From Lishizhenia sp965656535 (lineage in GTDB: Bacteria; Bacteroidota; Bacteroidia; Flavobacteriales_D; Crocinitomicaceae): a DNA stretch of 64,000 bases. Positions 18,218 through 27,027 of the stretch are shown here, piece by piece (positions within the stretch are counted from its first letter, which is position 1; every line of letters begins with the position of its first letter). The notes beneath the pieces were generated by a model. The model was not told the DNA's origin. It saw nothing but the letters and a program-made list of their open reading frames with translations, and did no database searches. Location of the stretch: contig CBFHKX010000005.1 in the NCBI GenBank assembly GCA_965656535.1, forward strand, positions 62,001-126,000, in the 5' to 3' direction. The position numbers and the translations under genes were made by a program.

Positions 18218-18802
18218 TTACTCACTTTCGTCTGTAAAGGTGCTTTCTTCTACTTCTTCCTCGTCTTCATCAGAGCCAGAAGCAGTAAACACAGGAGGAT
18301 TATGTGTAGCTGCGTGCTCTACCTCTTCTTCCTCTGTCATTGGTCTACGTTCAATTTCTCTATCTAAATCTGGGTTGAATGGGAAAATATCTAAAATAGG
18401 AGAAAGTGCAATTGTAGGTATCTCAAACGTTACCATCATTGACTCCAAACTCTCTTCTATTCTTTCGTAGGCATTTTTTACGTTGTGTGCAGAAACTAAG
18501 AAATTGTTAGATACCTTTTTTTCTTTACCAGAATCTGCGTCTACAGATAAATATTGCACTTTACACTTGTACCAATCTCCGGCATCTTCGTAATGAAAAA
18601 TATCTGCAAATTCTACTTTAGAAATTCCCGTTACCAAAAACTCACCTCTAATTTGTGCACCAAGTTCTTCAAACACTCTTGCTTCTGCATCTGTGAAAGA
18701 AACTGCATCAAATAAATACGGCTCATTAACACGTTTTAATGTTCCGTCTTCTAACTGTTTTGTATATTTTACCTTTACGGTGTACCAACTGTTCATGTTC
18801 AA
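18218..18802 (-). CDS. DUF4494 domain-containing protein
   Basis: This 194-aa Bacteroidota protein is of unknown role. The DUF4494 core is at residues 1-150: SWYTVKVKYTKQLEDG, then DAVSFTDAEARVFEELG, and GDWYKCKVQYLSVDADSGKEKK. A very acidic tail (EEEEVEHAATHN, then SDEDEEEVEES) makes up the last 40 residues. It has no signal or membrane segment. It is the first gene of the operon with pdxH and the M16 peptidase. Its function is unknown. Confidence 0.88.
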   Translation of the reverse strand: MNMNSWYTVKVKYTKQLEDGTLKRVNEPYLFDAVSFTDAEARVFEELGAQIRGEFLVTGISKVEFADIFHYEDAGDWYKCKVQYLSVDADSGKEKKVSNNFLVSAHNVKNAYERIEESLESMMVTFEIPTIALSPILDIFPFNPDLDREIERRPMTEEEEVEHAATHNPPVFTASGSDEDEEEVEESTFTDESE

Positions 18803-19049
18803 AATTTTAAGGGAAACAAAGATAATTAAATGTAAAGAGTGGGTTGTATAATGTTGATGGAATTTTTGACAGCGAAATAACGAATCTTAAATTAAGATTT
18901 ACGAATGTAGAATTTAGAGCGCTGAGTGCAAAGTTCAGTATTTGCTTAAACCAAAACGGCGACTGAGTAACTAGCATATAGAAGTTGGAGTGATCTCAAT
19001 AAGAACCTTTTACCTGCTTTCAACTATAGTTTGCTATTTTTAAATAAAG

Positions 19050-19205
19050 TTTGCTACGCATTTGTTAGAGGATGGGGCTGACTTGAGATATATACAGAGC
19101 CTTTTGGGGCATAGCAGCAGTAAAACAATCGAAATATACACTCAGGTAACCTTAAATCATGTAAAAAACATTCAAAGTCCGTTGGATTCATTAAATTTGA
19201 CTTAA
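19050..19205 (+). pseudogene. C-terminal remnant of an integron-type tyrosine recombinase
   Basis: Reading from TTT at 19050 gives FATHLLEDGADLRYIQSLLGH followed by SSSKTIEIYTQVTLNHVKNI and QSPLDSLNLT, then TAA. The H in FATH, the R-containing region before it (lost), the LLGH histidine and the nucleophile Y in IEIYTQV are the C-terminal catalytic hallmarks of tyrosine recombinases. The SPLDSL ending is the tail found in IntI and in the IntI-like recombinases of Bacteroidota, rather than in XerC/XerD. A stop codon three codons upstream and the lack of any open frame beyond it show that the N-terminal 85% is gone. It points toward the cassette at 19299. Confidence 0.85.
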
Positions 19206-19247
19206 ACCCATAAAGGAAATATATGTAACAGTTACATATATTAGATT

Positions 19248-19256
19248 GTTATGTGT
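19248..19256 (+). other. Cassette boundary motif GTTATGTGT (attI/attC R'-like)
   Basis: GTTATGTGT lies 42 bp after the recombinase remnant and directly before the ORF. Its exact inverse, ACACATAAC, is at 20195-20203 just after the ORF. The layout is that of a recombination-site core followed by a gene cassette. The ATG inside the motif (19251) is in frame with the ORF but is probably not its real start. Confidence 0.5.
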
Positions 19257-19298
19257 AATGAACTCTTTAAGTTATTCAGTGTATTTCGATATAAAACT

Positions 19299-20192
19299 AT
19301 GATGAGATTACTATTAATATCAACTTTTTGTGTTTTGGCGAATATTATCTTAGCTCAAAATCAAAATGACTATGAAGCAAAAGATGTCCGCGTCAGGCTT
19401 TACTACCCTACAGAACAGCAAGATTTTACAGGTGAATCTGTTGTCTCTTTTAAAGTGAATGGAATAGAATACACTGCCAGACACCATCATCATAACACTT
19501 ATATTTTTGATTCAATACCAAGAGTAGAGGGAACCATTTACTTGAAAACAAAAGGATTTCAGACACAATGGTATACAGTACTTCCTTGGGACAATAAAAA
19601 ATTTGATTTTAATATGGGGAAATCAGGTTGTAAATATACGTTCATAGGAAAGTATCTATATCCTTACTATGATAAAAATCAAACAATTGCCGTTCAAATT
19701 AGTGGAATAGAAAAGGATTCGACACTCCTTAAAATGAAACCTTTCTTTGATAGTTTAAATCTAAAAATTGAGAGTTATGTTATAAATCGACACAATAAAA
19801 AGCTACATATAAAACTTAACTCAGGCAATAATCTCCACAAAATGATATTCAAAATACTTGAACATCCACATTGCTCTGATGCTGGAGAATTTTGTAATAG
19901 GATATCATTGCATGAAGACGTTGTTCTTCCATACAATGCTCTTGGCTTCTTTTCTACCGAATTTAAAATAAAGTTCAAGCCTGATATACCAATTTCTAAA
20001 GAGAAGATCAACAACGTATTAGCAAATTATCAACTGGAAAAATTAGATTCGTCAGGAGATGTTTATGAAGTAAAATTGACTAAGCATTCACCAGGAACAG
20101 TAACTGAAGTGATAAAGATGTTAATGAAAGAGGTGGAAGTTGATGAAATATATCCAAGGATTAAGTATTATGAACAACCACCAAACCATTAA
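19299..20192 (+). CDS. Exported cassette protein with protease-prodomain-like repeats
   Basis: This exported protein is about 297 aa and I do not recognise a named family. The start at 19299 (MMRLLLISTFCVLANIILAQ) gives a clear signal peptide; the upstream in-frame ATG at 19251 would lie inside the recombination-site core. A beta-rich N-terminal domain contains the run RHHHHNTYIFDSIPR. The last 75 residues (EFKIKFKPDIPISKEKINNV, then YQLEKLDSSGDVYEVKLTK, ending VDEIYPRIKYY) follow the strand-helix-strand pattern of subtilisin-type prodomains, and the segment before it (QTIAVQISGIEKDS...LNLKIESYV) may be a second copy. No protease domain follows. It lies alone between recombination-site motifs. 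Confidence 0.7.
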   Translation: MMRLLLISTFCVLANIILAQNQNDYEAKDVRVRLYYPTEQQDFTGESVVSFKVNGIEYTARHHHHNTYIFDSIPRVEGTIYLKTKGFQTQWYTVLPWDNKKFDFNMGKSGCKYTFIGKYLYPYYDKNQTIAVQISGIEKDSTLLKMKPFFDSLNLKIESYVINRHNKKLHIKLNSGNNLHKMIFKILEHPHCSDAGEFCNRISLHEDVVLPYNALGFFSTEFKIKFKPDIPISKEKINNVLANYQLEKLDSSGDVYEVKLTKHSPGTVTEVIKMLMKEVEVDEIYPRIKYYEQPPNH

Positions 20193-20512
20193 ACACACAT
20201 AACAAAACCTAAACTGCATTGAAACGCAGTTTAGCCGAATCGTTGTGCACAAGCTCTGAAAAATCCACCGAACGTTCAAGCACATTTTATTTTGCTCCTT
20301 CCTCATAAATTTAAAAACGCTTAGAAGCCATCACTAGCAAATTTATCGAAAGAAAAGCCAATGTAAAAAGATCCTAAAAACCAACACTAAAAAATTCAAA
20401 ATGCGCTAACCTCCTATCTCAATCTTTTTTGAATTTCAATTTTGAAATTTCAGTTGATTATTTCTTTATTATTACTTTAGCGCTTGATAAATTTCACAAA
20501 GCAAAAAACAGG
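20193..20512. other. 320-bp intergenic region between the cassette and pheT
   Basis: Beyond the attC-like hairpin (20195-20249) the remaining 260 bp show no coding frame that I can support. The pheT start at 20513 is reached after an AT-rich stretch. Confidence 0.6.
20195..20249 (+). repeat. attC-like imperfect hairpin closing the cassette
   Basis: The order of elements is R'' ACACATAAC (20195-20203), a 6-nt spacer, stem TAAACTGC (20210-20217), an 8-nt loop, the perfect complement GCAGTTTA (20226-20233), an 8-nt spacer, and R'-like GTTGTGCA (20242-20249). Total length is 55 nt, close to the short end of known attC sites, with unequal spacers as attC sites have. The bases deviate from the class 1 consensus GTTRRRY. 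There is no T-run, so a terminator is less likely. Confidence 0.5.
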
Positions 20513-22948
20513 ATGAAAATTTCTTACAATTGGTTAAAAAACTACGTAAATACCTCTAAAACTCCGCAAGAGTTAGATGTAATTCTTACAGATACCGGAC
20601 TAGAAATAGAAGGCGTTGAAAAAGTAGAAGGCGTTAAAGGTGGTTTACAAGGTGTTGTTGTTGGAGAAGTTGTAAGCTGTGAAAAACATCCTGATGCAGA
20701 TAAATTACAAGTTACTACTGTAAATATTGGTACAGAAGAACCTTTGCAAATTGTATGTGGAGCACCAAATTGCGTTGCTGGCATTAAAGTTATTGTTGCT
20801 ACTGTTGGCTGTACTCTGCACCCAACACCAGAAGAAGATTTTAAAATTAAAAAATCTAAAATTAGAGGTGTAGAATCTTTCGGAATGCTTTGTGCCGAAG
20901 ATGAACTTGGTTTAGGACAATCGCACGATGGTATTCTTATTTTACCAGAAGAAACCAAAGTTGGTTTACCTGCTGCTGCTTACTTTAATTTAGAAGACGA
21001 TTATTTATTAGAAATTGGGTTAACGCCTAACCGTTCTGATGCTATGGGACACGTAGGTGTTGCCAGAGATATTGTTGCATGGTTAAACGTACACGAAGAT
21101 AAAAACGAAAGCGTTATTTTACCTGATGTGTCTGCATTTAAAGTAAACAATACTTCTACCAAAGTTGAGGTTGAGGTTGAAGATACAGCTGCTTGTCCGC
21201 GTTATGCCGGTACAACCATTACAGGTGTAAAGGTTGGAGCATCGCCAGAATGGTTGCAAAAACACTTGCGTACTATTGGTTTATCGCCAATAAACAATGT
21301 TGTGGATGCTACCAACTACGTGATGCACGAATTGGGAACACCGTTGCATGCATTTGATTTGAGAACTGTAAAAGGAAAAGTAGTAGTAAAGTCGGCCCAA
21401 GACGGAGCCAAATTTACAACCTTAGATGGAGTTGAAAGAACATTAGCCAACACCAACTTAATGATTACCAACGGAAACGAAAACATGTGCATTGCAGGTG
21501 TTTTTGGTGGTGAGCAAAGTGGTGTGAAAGACGATACAACGGATATTTTCTTAGAAAGCGCTTATTTCAACCCAGTTTCTGTGCGTAAAACGGCAAAAAT
21601 GCATGGTTTAAACACAGATGCTTCTTTCCGTTTTGAAAGAGGTGTAGATCCAAACATGACTTTAGTTGCGTTGAAAAGAACGGCACTCTTGATTCAAGAA
21701 ATTGCGGGTGGAGAAGTAAGTATGGAGATTACAGATCTCTATCCAAACCCTATTGAAAATAAAACGGTTGTATTTAGTTATGATAGATGCAACAAGTTAA
21801 TTGGAGATACTATTCCGACAGAAACAATTGAAAAAATATTAGTAAACCTAGATATTAACATTCTTTCTAAAGAAGGGAATGTAGCAACCTTAGAAATTCC
21901 GGCTTACCGTGTAGATGTTACAAGAGAAGCAGACGTTATAGAAGAAGTTTTACGTATTTATGGGTTTAACAAAGTAAGTATTCCGCAAAAATTAAACAGT
22001 TCTATTACTGCTCGACCAAAAGTAGACAGAGAAAAATACCAAACCATTGTTTCTGAGTTCCTAACTTCTATTGGAGCCAATGAAATGATGAACAATTCTT
22101 TGACCCAATCTGCATACGTAGAGAAATTAGGAGGAGAAGCAATTAAAGCACATAGAAATGTTGCCATGCTTAATCCTTTGAGTCAGGAATTAGACGTAAT
22201 GCGCCAAACCTTAGTATTTAACGCTTTAGAAAGTGTTGCGCATAACCAAAACAGACAAAATCCAGATTTAAAACTGTACGAATTTGGGAAGGTTTATCAT
22301 AAATTTGAAGACGGTTATGCAGAAAATACGCGTTTAATTATTGCAATTTCTGGTAGAAAAGAGATAGAACAGTGGAATACCAACAAAACTACTTCTAACT
22401 TTTACACCTTAAAAGGAATTACCACTGCCCTATTCTCTCGTTTAGGATTAGATGGATTTATTAAGGAAAAAGCCATCAAAACTTCTGTTTTAGAAGATGG
22501 CGTTCACCTTGCTGTACTTAAAAATAAAGTAGGAGAACTTGGTTGGATTAACAAGGCTTCTAAAAAGCACTTTGGCATTAAGCAAGATGTATTTATTGCA
22601 GATTTAGACTGGGATGCCATTGTAGATGCCATGAAGATGAATAAGGTGAAATTTACAGAATTGCCTAAAACATTTGCGGTTAGAAGAGATTTCTCTTTGT
22701 TGTTAGACGAAAAAGTGAGCTACTCAGAAATTGAAGACATTGCAAAGAAAGCCGACAAGAAAATCTTAAAAGACATTAATTTATTTGATGTTTACGAAGG
22801 AGATAAGCTAGAAGAAGGAAAGAAATCCTATGCAGTTAGTTTTACCTTTCAAAATGCGGAGAAAACGCTTAAAGATGCGCAGATTGATGCAATTATGAAT
22901 AAGATTCAAACCAACTTAGAGAAAGAATTGGGTGCGCAGTTGAGGTAG
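20513..22948 (+). CDS. pheT: Phenylalanine--tRNA ligase beta subunit
   Basis: This is the beta subunit of the (alpha-beta)2 synthetase that charges tRNA-Phe, 811 aa. From the N-terminus: MKISYNWLKNYV (start chosen at 20513; an in-frame upstream ATG at 20429 adds 28 non-conserved residues), an EMAP/tRNA-binding domain (VVGEVVSCEKHPDADKLQV), B3/B4 editing domain (YFNLEDDYLLEIGLTPNRSD), B5 domain (PAYRVDVTREADVIEEVLR), core synthetase-like fold, and a C-terminal ferredoxin-like anticodon-binding domain (LPKTFAVRRDFSLLLDEKVSY). It is monocistronic here; the alpha subunit gene is not in the window. Confidence 0.98.
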   Translation: MKISYNWLKNYVNTSKTPQELDVILTDTGLEIEGVEKVEGVKGGLQGVVVGEVVSCEKHPDADKLQVTTVNIGTEEPLQIVCGAPNCVAGIKVIVATVGCTLHPTPEEDFKIKKSKIRGVESFGMLCAEDELGLGQSHDGILILPEETKVGLPAAAYFNLEDDYLLEIGLTPNRSDAMGHVGVARDIVAWLNVHEDKNESVILPDVSAFKVNNTSTKVEVEVEDTAACPRYAGTTITGVKVGASPEWLQKHLRTIGLSPINNVVDATNYVMHELGTPLHAFDLRTVKGKVVVKSAQDGAKFTTLDGVERTLANTNLMITNGNENMCIAGVFGGEQSGVKDDTTDIFLESAYFNPVSVRKTAKMHGLNTDASFRFERGVDPNMTLVALKRTALLIQEIAGGEVSMEITDLYPNPIENKTVVFSYDRCNKLIGDTIPTETIEKILVNLDINILSKEGNVATLEIPAYRVDVTREADVIEEVLRIYGFNKVSIPQKLNSSITARPKVDREKYQTIVSEFLTSIGANEMMNNSLTQSAYVEKLGGEAIKAHRNVAMLNPLSQELDVMRQTLVFNALESVAHNQNRQNPDLKLYEFGKVYHKFEDGYAENTRLIIAISGRKEIEQWNTNKTTSNFYTLKGITTALFSRLGLDGFIKEKAIKTSVLEDGVHLAVLKNKVGELGWINKASKKHFGIKQDVFIADLDWDAIVDAMKMNKVKFTELPKTFAVRRDFSLLLDEKVSYSEIEDIAKKADKKILKDINLFDVYEGDKLEEGKKSYAVSFTFQNAEKTLKDAQIDAIMNKIQTNLEKELGAQLR

Positions 22949-23003
22949 TTAGATAATTTGAGATGTAATCAGGATGTGTGTTTGATTACTCAAACGATAT
23001 TGT

Positions 23004-23020
23004 TTGGCTTAATTAGCCAA
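23004..23020. terminator. Weak hairpin between pheT and a convergent gene
   Basis: TTGGCT, a 5-nt loop TAATT, then AGCCAA forms a 6-bp stem 56 bp after the pheT stop, followed by TTT only. It is a possible weak bidirectional terminator for the convergent pair. Confidence 0.3.
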
Positions 23021-23051
23021 TTTAAACTGTAAAGCTATCTCTTGCACTTTT

Positions 23052-23609
23052 TTACTTCACACAAGTGTACACAAATGCAGGCGGAAAATTTAAAGCTGTA
23101 AACTTAATCTTTGTTTCATCAAAAATTTGTGTGATGTACTTTTTTGCTTGTAAGGTGTATTGAAACTGAACATACAAACCGTTCTCTTTTAAAGCATTAT
23201 GTGCATTTTCTAAACAGGCATTTCTCAGTTCAGCACTAAATACGGCCAGTGGTAAAGAAGAGATAACTGCGTCTGCTTTGTCTAGATTATGTTGATGCAA
23301 ATAATCTTGTATTTTCTCGGCACTATCGTGTATTAATATTAATCGAGGATCTTGAATATTTGCTTTCAAATTGTTGTAAAACGCATCATTTAACTCAAAT
23401 ACCAACAATTTAGAATCGGATGGTAGGTTATCTAAAATTTTTCTTGTGAAAACACCATCGCCCGGACCTAACTCTACAACTGCTTTGCAGTTTTGGAAGT
23501 CGATTTCTTCTAGCATTTTTTTTGCCAAAAACCGAGAACTTGGTCGAACCGAGCCAACTTGTTTACCGTTTTTTAAATACTGTTTTAGAAAATCGCGTTT
23601 TTTTGTCAA
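23052..23609 (-). CDS. SAM-dependent methyltransferase, rRNA-adenine/phospholipid type
   Basis: This 185-aa class I methyltransferase has the SAM motif AVVELGPGDGVFTRKIL, an acidic motif II in LLVFELNDAF, and a motif IV region reading ADAVISSLPLAVFS, which in rRNA dimethylases is N-L-P-Y and here is S-L-P. A start such as KKRDFLKQYLKNGKQVGSVRPSSRFLAK is typical of small enzymes annotated as phospholipid N-methyltransferases. It follows the dihydroorotase-like gene by 6 bp on the same strand and is the last gene of that operon. The substrate, lipid or RNA, is not certain. Confidence 0.8.
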   Translation of the reverse strand: MTKKRDFLKQYLKNGKQVGSVRPSSRFLAKKMLEEIDFQNCKAVVELGPGDGVFTRKILDNLPSDSKLLVFELNDAFYNNLKANIQDPRLILIHDSAEKIQDYLHQHNLDKADAVISSLPLAVFSAELRNACLENAHNALKENGLYVQFQYTLQAKKYITQIFDETKIKFTALNFPPAFVYTCVK

Positions 23610-23615
23610 AATGAG

Positions 23616-24872
23616 TTATTCTTTGATGGCTAATTTACCATTATTGATGATTGCTACAACACTTCCCTTCATTTTTTTATTGTAAAATGGAGAGTTTTTT
23701 GATTTTGACTGGTTGCTATTTTGATCAAACACCCATTCTTCACTCGGACAAAAAACTGTTAAATCTGCCTTACTTCCTACTTCTATCGTATTTTGATTTA
23801 TACCTAAAATAGCTCTTGCTTTATTGCTTATCTTGTCTGTAATCAAATCTACATCGTTTTCTATTTCTAGCAACGAACTAAACAAAGTTTGTAAAGCTAT
23901 CGCGCCAAATGCAGCATTATCAAACTCTACGTCTTTTTCTTCTTTATCAAAGGGTCTGTGATCTGCAACAATACAATCTAAGGTATCTTCTTTTAAGGCT
24001 TGCCAAAGCGCTAATCTGTCTTGCTCTCTTCTGTAAGGAGGCATAACTTTGTGGTTACTGTCAAAGTCGATAACTGCAGTTTCGTTAAAAACCAAATGCG
24101 AAGCATGTACATCTGCCGTAACGTTTAGTCCTTTTTCCTTAGCTGCTTTAATTAAGTCAACGCTCTCGGCACAAGAAACACCGGTAATGTGTAATCTTCC
24201 GCCTGTATATTCTAACAAACGTAAATCTCTATTAAGTTGTATGGTTTCTGCAATCGTAGGTACTGCTTTCAAACCCGTTTGAGTAGATGCTGCACCTTCG
24301 TTAACCATTCCTTCTCCGGCTAAACTTTTGTCTTTTGGAAAAGAAACAATCGTTGCTCCGAAATTTTTTGAATAGAGCAATGCTCGGTACATTATACCAG
24401 AGCTTACAGGTAATAAATCATCAGAAAAAACGCGTACTCCAGCGTTAAACATATCAAACATTTCTGCAAGATTTTCGCCTTTGTGGTTTTCTGTGATTGT
24501 TCCTATTGGATGCAAAGACACTACGTTGCCATTAGCTCTACTTCTAATGTATTCTACTTGTGTTTTACCACTAATTGCAGGTTGCGTAGAAGGCAACAAA
24601 CCAATGTGCGTAAATCCGCCAAAGGCTGCTGCTTGCATTCCTGAATCTAAATCTTCTTTATGCTCATAACCTGGGTCAGAAAAATCTGATTTAAAATCTA
24701 CCCAACCTTTAGAAACGGATAAGCCTTCTTTCTGTAACAACTTAGCATCGTTATCCTCAATAGTATCTTCAATTTTAACAATAGTATCGTTTTCAATTAA
24801 AATATCTTTTGACTGTTTATGATACGTAGATGAGCGATCAAAAATCTGTACGTTTTTAAGTAAAGTTTTCAT
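23616..24872 (-). CDS. Dihydroorotase-like amidohydrolase, probably non-catalytic
   Basis: This 418-aa amidohydrolase-fold protein resembles PyrC of the multifunctional type, but the metal-binding residues are altered. The N-terminal H-x-H segment is replaced by GWVDFKSDFSDPG, and the DHAPH-type motif reads VADHRPFDKEEKDVEF. DVHASHLVFNET keeps one histidine region. In Flavobacteriia a similar degenerate dihydroorotase is common and is accompanied by a true PyrC elsewhere, so loss of catalysis is expected for this subfamily, with a possible structural role. It lies 3 bp after the BatA-like gene and ahead of the methyltransferase. Confidence 0.85.
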   Translation of the reverse strand: MKTLLKNVQIFDRSSTYHKQSKDILIENDTIVKIEDTIEDNDAKLLQKEGLSVSKGWVDFKSDFSDPGYEHKEDLDSGMQAAAFGGFTHIGLLPSTQPAISGKTQVEYIRSRANGNVVSLHPIGTITENHKGENLAEMFDMFNAGVRVFSDDLLPVSSGIMYRALLYSKNFGATIVSFPKDKSLAGEGMVNEGAASTQTGLKAVPTIAETIQLNRDLRLLEYTGGRLHITGVSCAESVDLIKAAKEKGLNVTADVHASHLVFNETAVIDFDSNHKVMPPYRREQDRLALWQALKEDTLDCIVADHRPFDKEEKDVEFDNAAFGAIALQTLFSSLLEIENDVDLITDKISNKARAILGINQNTIEVGSKADLTVFCPSEEWVFDQNSNQSKSKNSPFYNKKMKGSVVAIINNGKLAIKE

Positions 24873-24875
24873 GGT

Positions 24876-26915
24876 TTACGGATTCAAAAATTTTAGTAAG
24901 CACATTTCAATAGCGAAAAACACGAGTGCAAATATGAGCAAAATTCGCCAATACTCTGTTGGCTTTTCAATATCCAGAAGCGCTACTTCCGATAAATTTG
25001 AGATGCTGGAACTCACAACATTTTGAGCTCCAAGTGCTTTTAATTGATTGGCAACAGCTTCCACTTCGAACACAGAAATATCCGATTCCTTTCGTGTGTA
25101 GTTAAGTCCTATTTTAGTCAATTCTCTATCTGTTTCTATGCTAAAAATACCTGCTTTTAAATTTTCTATGGCAGCACTGGTATTCAATTGAATCAAAGAA
25201 AAATTTGATTTCTTTTCAATTGGCGGAATAAAATCTGTGCTTGCATTCTTAAGGTGTATTACATTTTCGGCTTGCTGGTCATTCTCTATCTGATAACTAC
25301 TCGTTTCTCCTAAAGTAGCATACAAGGCGTTGTTTCTTTGAGAAAGCTCTCCTGCTCTTAATAATAGAGCTGTAAAAAGCGCATGATTTGTAATTTTACT
25401 AAACGCTGGTTGAAGCGCTGTAGTTAATAGGTATACTTTTTTAATGCCGTTACTTTTAACAAACAATCCTTTCTTGTTTTGAAAACTAAGAAGATTAATG
25501 GAGTTAGACAAGGTGTTTTCTGTGATTGCATATGCTTTTTGAACATAAGGCAGGTTGAGCTTTTTAGGTTTCGATTGAAAAATTCCTTCAAAGAAAGCAT
25601 CCTCATAATTAAGTCCGGATACAGTTAAACCGGCAGACATTTCGTTTCTAAAGTTAGGCATATTCAAAGCCGTTAACAGCGTATTATAGCTATTAAAATC
25701 TATTTTATCTCCTGGAATAATAAACAAGGATCCACCGTTTTCTGTGAATTCTAACAAGCGCTCTTGTTGTCCGCTAGAAATAAAATTTAGACCATTTAAA
25801 ACAATTAAATTCACACCTGTTAGTTGATCTAAGGTAAGCTGATTTTGTCTTACTCTTTTTACAGTGTAATAATCGTCTGTTTCATACACATAAGTAGGAT
25901 TACTAAGGCTGTTTTCTCCATCTAAAATTAAAACGGCACTTGTTTCTTCAACCGCGTAACTGAAATAAAACGTATCATCAAAATAAAGTTGTTGATCGTT
26001 TACTTCTACTGCACCTATTTTTTGTCCTACCGACTGATCTGTATAATTTAAAAGGGCATCCGTAAAATCATTACTCGGAACATCTATTAAAATTGTTCGT
26101 TGGTTATTGGGTAAATTAAATTCTAATTGAACATTTTGTAAATTAATATCTCCGTTATTTCTTACTCTCACATGTAACTCATTGTTGTTATTTACTTTTC
26201 TTAACGGAGAAGTAAACCAAACCGAGTCAATATAAAGATTGCCTAAATTTTGAGCTGTAAGCTGTATGGGATAATAACTTGCGGTTGAATCTACAACCAA
26301 ATCGTTAAAATTGGTACTTATCTTCTGAAAGTCGCTTATTGAAATATACTGTACTGGACCTTCCCAATTTTCTTTATCAATAATTTCTTTTTGCAGTGAT
26401 AAGATTGTTCCAATATCTTTTTGTAGCGCAGACACCTCTATTTCATCCAATCGATTAAGTATTTCTCTTTTACTTGAAATACGCTGTTCAACACCAGACA
26501 AAGCATTTGTTAAAAGTAAAAAACTACTCTCTACTGAAGCATCTTCAACTATTTTCCTAACCGTTTCTCTACCTTCAGACAATAACTCTCCATTGGTGCC
26601 AATAGCTTCCATAGAAAAAGAATTGTCTAAATATATTGCAAGCAACGGTTGCTTGGTAGTAACATTTGTATTATTTCTTGGCAAATAAGGTTGTGCAAAT
26701 GCCAATACCAGACAGCTAAATGCAAATAACCTCGCTAATAATACAAGTAAATGTTTAAGCTTTTGGGTAGAACGCGTTTGTTCTTCTACGTTTTTTAAAA
26801 ACTGTAAACTAGAAAAATATAAGGTTTTATATTTCCGAAAATTGAATAAATGAATGATGATTGGTATCAAGAGTACCAAAAATGCAAACAAAAACTCCGG
26901 ATAGGCAAACTTCAT
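24876..26915 (-). CDS. BatA-like membrane protein with VWA-type domain
   Basis: This 679-aa inner-membrane protein starts with the BatA N-terminal domain (MKFAYPEFLFAFLVLLIPII, HLFNFRKYKTLYFSSLQFL), which has two membrane segments. It continues with a von Willebrand-like stretch, LAIYLDNSFSMEA, a partial MIDAS-like D-x-S-x-S pattern. A beta-rich extracytoplasmic region follows and the C-terminus ends in one more helix (RILLIFALVFFAIEMCLLKF). The family often sits next to the dihydroorotase-like gene in Flavobacteriia, as here. It is the first gene of the operon. Its biological role is not established. Confidence 0.85.
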   Translation of the reverse strand: MKFAYPEFLFAFLVLLIPIIIHLFNFRKYKTLYFSSLQFLKNVEEQTRSTQKLKHLLVLLARLFAFSCLVLAFAQPYLPRNNTNVTTKQPLLAIYLDNSFSMEAIGTNGELLSEGRETVRKIVEDASVESSFLLLTNALSGVEQRISSKREILNRLDEIEVSALQKDIGTILSLQKEIIDKENWEGPVQYISISDFQKISTNFNDLVVDSTASYYPIQLTAQNLGNLYIDSVWFTSPLRKVNNNNELHVRVRNNGDINLQNVQLEFNLPNNQRTILIDVPSNDFTDALLNYTDQSVGQKIGAVEVNDQQLYFDDTFYFSYAVEETSAVLILDGENSLSNPTYVYETDDYYTVKRVRQNQLTLDQLTGVNLIVLNGLNFISSGQQERLLEFTENGGSLFIIPGDKIDFNSYNTLLTALNMPNFRNEMSAGLTVSGLNYEDAFFEGIFQSKPKKLNLPYVQKAYAITENTLSNSINLLSFQNKKGLFVKSNGIKKVYLLTTALQPAFSKITNHALFTALLLRAGELSQRNNALYATLGETSSYQIENDQQAENVIHLKNASTDFIPPIEKKSNFSLIQLNTSAAIENLKAGIFSIETDRELTKIGLNYTRKESDISVFEVEAVANQLKALGAQNVVSSSISNLSEVALLDIEKPTEYWRILLIFALVFFAIEMCLLKFLNP

Positions 26916-27027
26916 ATCGGAGGTAAAGATAATAGGTTTTGTTAACTATAGAAATGAAAACGACTTAAAAATAGAAGGCCTACAAGACCATTCAAAATTA
27001 AATGAAAGCTGACCGATTACGCTAGAC

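Larger units (their letters stand above)
18803..19298. other. Gene-free stretch upstream of the cassette, with recombinase remnant
   Basis: About 500 bp lacks an intact gene. It holds a 17-bp palindrome AATCTTAAATTAAGATT at 18883-18899, the recombinase remnant at 19050-19205 and the cassette boundary at 19248-19256, each listed separately. The rest (18900-19045) shows no recognisable coding frame. Confidence 0.6.

Noticed and set aside
20210..20233. Hairpin TAAACTGC/GCAGTTTA as a rho-independent terminator
   Set aside because: No T-run follows in either direction; the flanking inverted boundaries fit a recombination site better.
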